DNA from: Acidobacteriota bacterium
Lineage (GTDB): Bacteria; Acidobacteriota; Terriglobia; Bryobacterales; Bryobacteraceae
Direction of reading: 5' to 3'
NCBI GenBank assembly: GCA_023380575.1
Contig: JAMCRM010000133.1
Location: forward strand, 1-12,127
DNA: 12,127 bases
Both the position numbers and the translations under genes were made by a program. The notes below the pieces were generated by a model. The model saw only the letters and a program-made list of their open reading frames with translations, made no database searches and was not told the DNA's origin. This document shows positions 1 through 5,530 of the stretch, piece by piece (positions within the stretch are counted from its first letter, which is position 1; each line of letters begins with the position of its first letter).

Positions 1-1245
1 CGCGAAAATCACGGCGATGATGAGCCCCACCAGGCCCGAGGGCAGGTAGCGGGTAACGAATGTCAGGAAGATGTAGTTGGTGTCGTTGAACCCCTTTTCG
101 GCGGTGGCGCGCTCGGCAAGCTGCGCGCCCTGCCCGCGCGCCGCGTCCAGGTCCCGCTGCGCAGCGCGATAGCGCGCCACCGCAGCGCCGTGCGCCGGCC
201 CGTCGCCGGCCCGTCGGGCTTCGATCAATCGCCACGCCGCCTCGCGGCGCTTCTCGAACGCCGCGCGATAGCGGGAATCCACGCCGCCGAACTCAGGCGC
301 GCTCCGCGCCTGGCGCAGCGCCACTTCCTGGAACAGCAGCGGCGGACGATCGAACAGGAAGAACACGAAGACCATGGCGCCCACGAACAGGATGAAGAAC
401 TGCATCGGGATTTTCGCCACGGCGTTGAACAGCAGGCTGAGCTTGCTCTGCGCGATGGAGCGCCCGGTCAGGTAGCGCTGCACCTGGGACTGGTCCGCGC
501 CGAAGTAGGCCAGCATGAGGAAGGTGCCGCCAATCAACCCGCTCCAGATGGTGTAGTTGGTCTTGGGGTCGAAGCGCAGGTCGATGGCGTTGAGCTTGCC
601 CACGGCGCCCGCCAGGTAGACGGCGTCCAGCACCGAAACCTGCGGCGGCAGCAGCGAGAGCACCACCACCACCGATACGATCAGCCCGAAGAAGATAATC
701 AGCATCTGCTGCACATCGGTCCAGGTGACCGCCTGAATGCCGCCGAAAACGGTGTAGACAATGACCAGCGCTCCCATAATTATGGTGGTGTACTGATCCG
801 GCCAGCCGAAGATGACGGAGAGGACGATGGCGGGGGCGTAGAGCGAGAGCCCCACAGCGAGCCCGCGCTGTACCAGGAAGATGCCGCTGGCCAGCGCCCG
901 CGTTTTGGGATCGAACCGGCGTTCCAGGTATTCGTAGGCGGTATACACCCCGGCGCGATGGAAGATGGGCACGGCGGTGGCCGAGAGGATCACCATGGCG
1001 ATGGGCAGCCCAAAATAAAACTGCACGAAGCGCATGCCGTCCACGTAAGCCTGGCCCGTGGTGGAGATGAAGGTGATGGCGCTCGCCTGGGTGGCCATGA
1101 TGGAAAGCGCCATGGCGTACCAGGGCATGGTCTTGCCGGCCAGCAGGTAGCGGTTCACGGTATTGCTGCCGCGGCCCTTGTACATCCCGTAGAGCACGAT
1201 AAAGACGAGGGACCCGGCCAGCACCACCCAATCCAACAATCTCAT
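1..1245 (-). CDS. Sodium:solute symporter (SSS family), C-terminus cut by window edge
   Basis: Inner-membrane transporter of the SSS family, expected to drive uptake of a solute with Na+; the substrate cannot be read from the sequence. The reverse-strand frame starts with MRLLDWVVLAGSLVF, a first membrane helix, followed by alternating hydrophobic segments. Typical SSS stretches include RYLLAGKTMPWY, ATQASAITFIS, FGGIQAVTWTDVQQ and YFGADQSQVQRYL. The 415 residues seen are roughly the first three quarters of a usual SSS protein; the frame is open at position 1. Residues about 302-384 form a charged, Ala/Arg-rich, probably helical soluble insert between membrane helices. The start at 1245 overlaps the stop of the 45-residue upstream gene as ATGA, so the two are probably translationally coupled. 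A longer reading frame on this strand at 293-1231 is an out-of-frame shadow. Family call is secure; substrate is unknown. Confidence 0.93.
   Translation of the reverse strand, partial: MRLLDWVVLAGSLVFIVLYGMYKGRGSNTVNRYLLAGKTMPWYAMALSIMATQASAITFISTTGQAYVDGMRFVQFYFGLPIAMVILSATAVPIFHRAGVYTAYEYLERRFDPKTRALASGIFLVQRGLAVGLSLYAPAIVLSVIFGWPDQYTTIIMGALVIVYTVFGGIQAVTWTDVQQMLIIFFGLIVSVVVVLSLLPPQVSVLDAVYLAGAVGKLNAIDLRFDPKTNYTIWSGLIGGTFLMLAYFGADQSQVQRYLTGRSIAQSKLSLLFNAVAKIPMQFFILFVGAMVFVFFLFDRPPLLFQEVALRQARSAPEFGGVDSRYRAAFEKRREAAWRLIEARRAGDGPAHGAAVARYRAAQRDLDAARGQGAQLAERATAEKGFNDTNYIFLTFVTRYLPSGLVGLIIAVIFA
194..215. repeat. Tandem duplication of an 11-base unit inside the symporter gene
   Basis: The unit GCCGGCCCGTC occurs twice back to back. 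It lies in the part of the symporter gene encoding the soluble insert. Eleven is not a multiple of three, so gain or loss of a unit would shift the frame of the last membrane helices. Confidence 0.7.
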
Positions 1246-1379
1246 GAGAAGATCCGCATGAAGACGTAGAACGCGGCGATCAGCGCGGCGAAGTAAACGA
1301 TTACAGCGGTGTAGACCCGCGGCCAGGAACTCAGGAACGGCGGCGGCTCGTCCGGCATGGCGCCACGATCGTCCGGCAT
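1242..1379 (-). CDS. Small one-helix membrane protein preceding the symporter (45 aa)
   Basis: A 45-residue reading frame, beginning MPDDRGAMPDEPPPF, with a short acidic, proline-rich N-terminus and one membrane helix at about residues 22-42 (VYTAVIVYFAALIAAFYVFM). The stop TGA shares the bases ATGA with the start of the symporter, the usual sign of translational coupling and the main support that the gene is real. No good Shine-Dalgarno sequence is visible before either Met1 or Met8, so the exact start is uncertain. By position it resembles the tiny one- or two-helix partner proteins encoded beside some secondary transporters. A role as a symporter subunit or stabiliser is inference. I do not recognise a named family. 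The gene is too short for most gene finders. Confidence 0.65.
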   Translation of the reverse strand: MPDDRGAMPDEPPPFLSSWPRVYTAVIVYFAALIAAFYVFMRIFS

Positions 1380-1429
1380 ATGGGGAGTGTAGCAAACAGG
1401 GTCGCGCCATGCGGTAATCTGTGGGGAAC
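1380..1429. promoter_or_regulatory. Divergent intergenic region between symporter unit and sulfatase
   Basis: Only 50 bases separate the two divergent start codons, so promoters for both directions must lie here or inside the genes. TAATCT at 1415-1420 could be a -10 box for the sulfatase. It would place the transcription start within a few bases of the ATG at 1430, giving an almost leaderless mRNA. No convincing -35 box was found. Confidence 0.3.
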
Positions 1430-2857
1430 ATGTCCCGGCCGAACATTTTGTTCCTGATGACCGATCAGCACCGCGGCGACTGCATCGCAGCCGACGGCAA
1501 CCGGACCATCCGCACGCCCAACCTCGACCGCCTGGCGCGCGAGGGCGCGCGTTTCCGCTGCGCGTATTCCTCCACCCCCACGTGCACCCCGGCGCGCTCG
1601 GCGCTGCTGACCGGGCTCTCGCCGTGGCACCACGGGATGCTGGGCATGGTCGGCATGGCGCTGCGCTATCCCCTGGAGAAGCCGCAGGCGTTGCGCGATG
1701 CCGGCTACTACACGGCGGCTATCGGCAAGATGCACTTCCGGCCGCACCGCAACGGCCACGGGTATCAGCACATGCTGCTCGACGAGCATTGCCAGCACGC
1801 CAGCCCGATGGAATTCCGCAACGACTACGAAGGCTGGTTCTGGTCGCAGGCCCCCAATCTCAACCCGCACGCCACCGGGCTCGGCTGGAACGACTATCCC
1901 GCGCGCGCCTTTGCCCTTCCCGAAGAACTGCACGCGACGCGCTGGACGGGGCGCAGCGCGGTGCGCTTCCTGGAAACCTACAGCGGCAAACAGCCGTTCT
2001 TCCTCAAGGTGTCTTTCATCCGCCCGCACAGCCCGTACGATCCGCCCGCGCGCTGCATGAAGATGTACGAAGAAGCGGACCTGCCGCGCGCCCAGGTGGG
2101 CAAATGGGCGGCGCGCTACGCCAGGCGCAACAGCGACCTGCCGACCATCTGGCACGGCGCGCTCAGTCCGGCCGAGGTGCGGGCGTCGCGCCAGGGCTAC
2201 TACGGCTCGGTCAGCTTCGTGGATGAGCAGATCGGGCACATCCTGGAGGCGCTGGAGAAACGCAAGCTGCTGGAGCAGACCCTGATCCTGTTCACCTCCG
2301 ATCACGGCGACATGACCGGCGACCAGAATCTGTGGCGCAAATCGTACGCTTACCAACCCTCGGCGCGCGTGCCAATGCTGCTGCGCTGGCCGGAGGGGCT
2401 GGTTGCGGCCCGGCGCGGCCAGGTATACCAGCAGCCGGTGGAACTGCGCGACGTGCTGCCGACGTTCCTGGACGCCGCCGGCGCCAGCACCCCACGCAAG
2501 CTCGACGGGGCCAGCCTGCTTGGGCTGATCCGCAACAACGGCGCCGGCTGGCGCGAGTTCATCGACCTGGAGCACAACATCTGCTACAGCCCGGAGAACC
2601 ACTGGAACGCGCTCACTGACGGGCGCATGAAGTACATCTTCCATGCCCGCGATGGCGAGGAGCAGCTTTTCGACCTGGTCCGCGATGCGCACGAACTCAA
2701 CGACCTGGCGTCCGATCCGGGCCACGAGGCCGAATTGCGCAAGTGGCGAGGCCGTCTCGTCGAGCACTTCGCCGAACGCGGCGAGCCGTTCCTGCGCAAC
2801 GGCAAGCTGGGGCTGCGGCCGCAGGGGCAGATGCTCTCGCCGCACTTTCCCAGGTAG
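1430..2857 (+). CDS. Type I (cysteine-type) sulfatase, S1 family
   Basis: Hydrolyses sulfate esters using a formylglycine made from an active-site cysteine. The 475-residue protein starts MSRPNILFLMTDQHR, the usual first strand with metal-binding Asp12. The sulfatase signature CTPAR has its modifiable cysteine at residue 52. Other expected active-site residues are Lys100 and His102 (GKMHF), His200 (RPHSPYDPP) and Asp291-His292 (TSDHGD). Length is normal for the family. There is no signal peptide, so it is probably cytoplasmic and the sulfated substrate must be imported. ATG 1430 is preferred because it begins directly at the conserved N-terminus; GTG 1421 adds three residues. No formylglycine-generating enzyme gene is in the window. 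The divergent symporter 50 bases away could import the substrate, which is inference. Substrate class cannot be assigned. Confidence 0.94.
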   Translation: MSRPNILFLMTDQHRGDCIAADGNRTIRTPNLDRLAREGARFRCAYSSTPTCTPARSALLTGLSPWHHGMLGMVGMALRYPLEKPQALRDAGYYTAAIGKMHFRPHRNGHGYQHMLLDEHCQHASPMEFRNDYEGWFWSQAPNLNPHATGLGWNDYPARAFALPEELHATRWTGRSAVRFLETYSGKQPFFLKVSFIRPHSPYDPPARCMKMYEEADLPRAQVGKWAARYARRNSDLPTIWHGALSPAEVRASRQGYYGSVSFVDEQIGHILEALEKRKLLEQTLILFTSDHGDMTGDQNLWRKSYAYQPSARVPMLLRWPEGLVAARRGQVYQQPVELRDVLPTFLDAAGASTPRKLDGASLLGLIRNNGAGWREFIDLEHNICYSPENHWNALTDGRMKYIFHARDGEEQLFDLVRDAHELNDLASDPGHEAELRKWRGRLVEHFAERGEPFLRNGKLGLRPQGQMLSPHFPR

Positions 2858-3065
2858 TGCCTGAAATTCGGCTCTATGACGGCAGCGCTCCTGGGGTCAC
2901 ATCTACGATGAAACCGGGAATTTCGGATACAGGTGGACACTTCGGTGGTTTCTGACGTAGGATAGATGCGAGTGCGATTCGAGACCCCGAAGGCCGTTCA
3001 ATCGCTTTAGAGTGTGAGCCAATTCTAGACGATCAAGTACGGTTCGTCAGGGAAAACTGGAACAT
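2858..3065. other. Intergenic stretch without a recognisable gene
   Basis: About 200 bases after the sulfatase stop hold no reading frame with protein-like composition on either strand. Base composition looks less GC-rich towards the right end. The stretch marks the transition into the unusual segment that follows. No clear terminator, tRNA or repeat end was found. Confidence 0.5.
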
Positions 3066-3169
3066 GAATTCGAGTCGGTGCGCTCTATCTTTATGGAAAG
3101 CTCCCCCCCAACTCGGTCATGGCCGTTTGCGAAGTCACTCGAATTCCTCCATAAAGTGAAGTATGGAGG
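3066..3169 (+). promoter_or_regulatory. Structured leader with a Shine-Dalgarno-sequestering hairpin and competing pairings
   Basis: Three exact inverted repeats lie just upstream of the GTG start at 3174. First, GAATTCGAGT at 3066-3075 pairs with ACTCGAATTC at 3137-3146 (10 bp). Second, CTTTATGGA at 3089-3097 pairs with TCCATAAAG at 3148-3156 (9 bp). Third, CCTCCATA at 3146-3153 pairs with TATGGAGG at 3162-3169 (8 bp, 8-base loop). The last hairpin contains the Shine-Dalgarno sequence GGAGGG (3165-3170). The second and third pairings use the same bases and cannot coexist. This layout resembles a translational on/off switch. Regulation is inferred from complementarity only. A DNA operator or chance are alternatives. 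Confidence 0.4.
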
Positions 3170-3173
3170 GACT

Positions 3174-3497
3174 GTGGGCAAATTGACCGCAATAGCCGTG
3201 ACTGCCCTCCTCGTTGTTGCCGTGACGATGGTCAGCGCCTGGGGCAATGAGACAGTTCACTTGGCCGGGCTGGGGATCATTGTTGTGATCGTGTTTGCAG
3301 TGTTTCGCAGGATTGCCAAAACACTTGAAGCGTCTCCAGAAGTGGCGATTCTGGAGGGTGCGGAGTTCATTAGGTACCGGCAGCTAGAGATCGCTGCGAA
3401 GAATATTCCGGCAATTCCGTTGACCCCTGCGATCCCAGATCCTGTTCCGCCACCCATGCAGGCGATTGAAGGTCCCACTGAGGAAGAGGAAGGTTGA
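3174..3497 (+). CDS. Small two-helix membrane protein of unknown function
   Basis: I do not recognise this family. The GTG start at 3174 is chosen because GGAGGG lies four bases upstream; the frame stays open further upstream to GTG 3078 and ATG 3093, but those lack a ribosome binding site. The 107-residue product starts with a membrane helix (about residues 3-21), a short loop, and a second helix (about 28-45) ending in FRRIAK. A tail of about 60 residues follows, with a helical part (VAILEGAEFIRYRQLEIAAK), a proline-rich stretch and the acidic end TEEEEG. The positive residues after helix 2 suggest the tail is cytoplasmic. Its stop lies two bases before the ATG of the next gene, whose Shine-Dalgarno sequence is inside this gene, so the pair looks like one operon. 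Its base composition looks less GC-rich than the flanking housekeeping genes. Confidence 0.65.
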   Translation: MGKLTAIAVTALLVVAVTMVSAWGNETVHLAGLGIIVVIVFAVFRRIAKTLEASPEVAILEGAEFIRYRQLEIAAKNIPAIPLTPAIPDPVPPPMQAIEGPTEEEEG

Positions 3498-3499
3498 AT

Positions 3500-3875
3500 A
3501 TGGCGTGGTTCTTCCTGCATCTCGCGGTCAGCTTCGATTTTCCGAAACCCATACCCCGTACAGATCCACCCCCTGGCGCGCCATTATCGCCAACGGCAAT
3601 CAATGCCTTCACATTACTTCGGCCAGCCGACCCGTTGGATGAGGCTCAGCAGTCGATTCAGAATGTACTCAACAGAGCCAAGGACTGGATTCGCTATGCC
3701 CCCCAACTGCTGGATACTGTACACCAGTAGCGACGCGAGCACTTGGTACAAACGTTTGAGTAAGATTTCTGGAATCAAGAAACATACGTTCTTTATATGC
3801 GAACTGAACATCACTAACAGGGGCGGATGGCTTCCAAAGGGTGTTTGGGATTGGATAAAGCAAGACCGCGTTTGA
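3500..3875 (+). CDS. Small alpha/beta protein, Cas2/SinR-like by eye, frame broken at a C6 run
   Basis: The first frame starts at ATG 3500 behind GAGGAAGG and runs 76 residues to TAG 3730. The +1 frame from about 3699 continues with protein-like sequence (ILYTSSDASTWYKRL, HTFFICELNITNRGGWLP, VWDWIKQDR) to TGA 3875. Skipping one C in the run of six at 3699-3704 joins them into a 124-residue protein with ...RYAPNCWILYTSSD... at the seam. The predicted order is strand (FLHLAVSFDF), helix, strand (CWILYTSS), helix, strand (HTFFICELNI), helix. That suggests a ferredoxin-like fold as in SinR/Cas2-like small proteins; this is pattern recognition, not a search result. The break could be a pseudogene mutation, an assembly error or programmed +1 frameshifting. 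If the frame is intact as given, the product is only the 76-residue N-terminal part. Confidence 0.55.
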
Positions 3876-3987
3876 AACAAGATCGGATCGCGCAGGCAAG
3901 GCGCCTAACGGAGCTATTTGGATCAGAGCGATTTTCAGGCACTACCTTCCTATCGATAAGGAGCGACGCAGAGCGATAATAGGTAAG

Positions 3988-4230
3988 ATGGCTGAGCGTC
4001 TCGTCATGTCGCGTCTGGTCCGCCGGGATGAGGCCGACCGGGACTTCGACATTGACTTTTGGCAATCTCTGGGCGATACCAAGGTGTTCGCCGCGGCGTG
4101 GGATCTGGTAGTGACGGCTGAGAGCGCGCGAGGTGTGGATGAAGATCAACTCCGACTTCAGAGATCTGTTGGAACGCTTTATCGCCGCGCAGGTCAAGTT
4201 TCTGGTGGTGGGCGGATACGCCGTCATTAA
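3988..4230 (+). CDS. Small conserved-looking protein upstream of the nucleotidyltransferase (80 aa)
   Basis: The start at 3988 has AGG four bases upstream; Met7 at 4006 is an alternative. The protein is charged and soluble, with FDIDFWQSLGDTKVFAAAWD followed by RGVDEDQLRLQRSVGTLYRR. This pattern (D-x-FW-x2-LG, then AAW, then LRLQRSV) matches, from memory, small proteins encoded directly before nucleotidyltransferase-like genes in other bacteria; I cannot name a family. The last 92 bases overlap the next gene in another frame, with both frames giving plausible protein. The tail after LYRRAGQV may be a non-conserved extension. Possible roles are a partner or antitoxin-like protein of the nucleotidyltransferase, but no toxin signature is visible. 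Confidence 0.6.
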   Translation: MAERLVMSRLVRRDEADRDFDIDFWQSLGDTKVFAAAWDLVVTAESARGVDEDQLRLQRSVGTLYRRAGQVSGGGRIRRH

Positions 4231-4618
4231 ATACACCGAGCCCTACTACACCAAGGACCTGGACATTTGGATCGAGCCGGATCCGGAGAACGCATCCCGG
4301 ACCCTTGCCGCGCTAAAGGCGTTCGGCGCCCCTGTTGCCGACGTCAGAGTGGAGGATCTGCTCAATTCTGACCTGGTATATCAGGTCGGGGTGGAGCCGG
4401 TGCGCGTGGACGTAATGAGCGCCATCCCGGGCCTGTCGTTCGCCGACACCTGGGCGCATCATGACACGGCCGATTTCGATGGGCTGCCCGTCCCCATTCT
4501 CTCTTTGCCGGACATCATCGCAGCGAAAAAGGCCTCCTCGCGGCCGAAAGACCGAATCCAGATCCGCCAGCTCGAAATGGCCCTGCTCAGGGCAGGCACG
4601 CGCTCTCCGAGTCAGTAG
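4139..4618 (+). CDS. Nucleotidyltransferase-fold protein (DUF6036/MNT-like)
   Basis: A 159-residue protein with the minimal nucleotidyltransferase core. KFLVVGGYAVIKYTEPYYTKDLDIWI carries the Gly25-Gly26 nucleotide-binding turn and the Asp40-x-Asp42 metal pair. It is followed by VRVDVMSAIPGLSF with a third possible acidic residue and LPDIIAAKKASSRPKDRIQI, a C-terminal motif usual in these solo proteins. Family members are thought to transfer nucleotides to protein or RNA targets, and some act in toxin-antitoxin or phage-defence pairs; the target here is unknown. ATG 4139 is preferred over GTG 4133, because MKINSDFRDLLERF is the usual N-terminal helix. The start lies inside the preceding small gene (92-base overlap). 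The next gene, nfo, begins about 25 bases after the stop. No HEPN partner is nearby. Confidence 0.85.
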   Translation: MKINSDFRDLLERFIAAQVKFLVVGGYAVIKYTEPYYTKDLDIWIEPDPENASRTLAALKAFGAPVADVRVEDLLNSDLVYQVGVEPVRVDVMSAIPGLSFADTWAHHDTADFDGLPVPILSLPDIIAAKKASSRPKDRIQIRQLEMALLRAGTRSPSQ

Positions 4619-4643
4619 AGCGCGCGGCGGGCACTTTGTTACC

Positions 4644-5530
4644 ATGAAATTCTGCGGATCGGGATTCACACCTCCATCGCGGGGTCGCTTGAAAGAGCCG
4701 CATTGAAGGCCGCGGAACTGGGCGCCAACACGTTTCAGATATTCTCTTCGAGCCCGCGCATGTGGCGTGCGTCCGTGCCTCGCCAGGACGATATCCGGCG
4801 GCTGAGGGAGGCCAGAACGCGGTTCGACCTGAGGCCGCTGGCGATTCACGTGAACTACCTGGTCAACCTGGCTTCGCTCGACCCCGTCATCCGGGCCCGC
4901 TCCATCGCGGCGTTCCGGGGCGAACTGGAACGGGCCGAGGCGATCGGCGCGGAGTACCTGGTGGTCCATCCGGGAAGTTACAAAGGGTACTCGCTGGAGC
5001 AGGGCATCGCGGCGTTCGCGTTGGGAGTGCAGCAGGCCGCGGCGGAGATGGCCGCCCCCAAAGTCATGGTACTGATCGAAAACACGGTGGGTTGCGGAGC
5101 ACAGATCGGGTGCCGGTTCGAAGACCTGCGCTCCATCCGGAAGCTGGTGGGCGGCCTCACGGACCTGCGCGTGGGCTACTGCCTGGATACCTGCCACCTG
5201 CTGGGAGCGGGCTTCAACGTCGCCACGCGCGCGGGTCTGGAACGTACGCTGGAGCAGGCGGGAGACATTCTGGGGCTCGGCAACGTCCGGCTGATTCATG
5301 CCAACGATTCCAAGGCCCCGCTCGGCGCGCACCTGGACCGCCACCAGCACATTGGCCGGGGCCATATCGGCGAGGCCGGCTTCCGCCGCATCCTGGCGCA
5401 CCCCAGGCTACGCCGAAAGCCTTTTATCCTGGAAACCCCGGTGGACGATCCCGGCGACGACCGCCGCAATCTGGACACACTGAAACAACTATGCCCGAAA
5501 AGCCGTACGACCACAACCAGATCGAACTGA
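4644..5530 (+). CDS. nfo: Endonuclease IV (AP endonuclease), with a one-base problem at the start
   Basis: Cleaves DNA at abasic sites in base excision repair using three zinc ions. All zinc ligands of the family are present in order: His in IHVNYLVNLAS, His in VVHPGSYKG, Glu in LIENT, Asp and His in CLDTCHLLGAG, His in LIHAND, Asp and His in HLDRHQHIGRGHIGE, and Glu in FILETP. The conserved N-terminus ILRIGIHTSIAGSLERAA is encoded from 4649, but that frame has no ATG, GTG or TTG before 4703. ATG 4644 is one base out of frame: ATGAAATTCTG would give MKILRIGIH if one more A were present. So there is either a lost A (sequence error or mutation), an ATT start at 4649, or a CTG start at 4652. Starting at TTG 4703 would remove the first strand of the barrel. 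The 3' end overlaps leuS by 40 bases. Restored length would be 295 residues, normal for the family. Confidence 0.92.

Noticed and set aside
190..1269. 359-residue plus-strand frame and 312-residue minus-strand frame over the symporter
   Set aside because: Neither shows membrane helices; the correct frame from 1245 gives clear SSS sequence.
1331..2845. 504-residue open frame opposite the sulfatase
   Set aside because: Same artefact: the sulfatase signature and active-site residues show the plus strand is coding.
2858..2960. Possible remnant of an insertion sequence end after the sulfatase
   Set aside because: Neither inverted repeats nor transposase-like protein could be shown; resemblance was only impressionistic.
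3064..3160. Short frame from ATG 3064 that could reach the membrane-protein frame by -1 slippage at the C7 run (3103-3109)
   Set aside because: The GTG at 3174 has its own strong Shine-Dalgarno sequence, and the short frame is not protein-like.
3814..4236. 140-residue minus-strand frame between the cassette and the nucleotidyltransferase
   Set aside because: It overlaps the small plus-strand gene and the start of the nucleotidyltransferase and has no recognisable motif or ribosome binding site.
4313..5401. 362-residue minus-strand frame across the nucleotidyltransferase and nfo
   Set aside because: It covers two recognisable plus-strand genes and has shadow-like composition.
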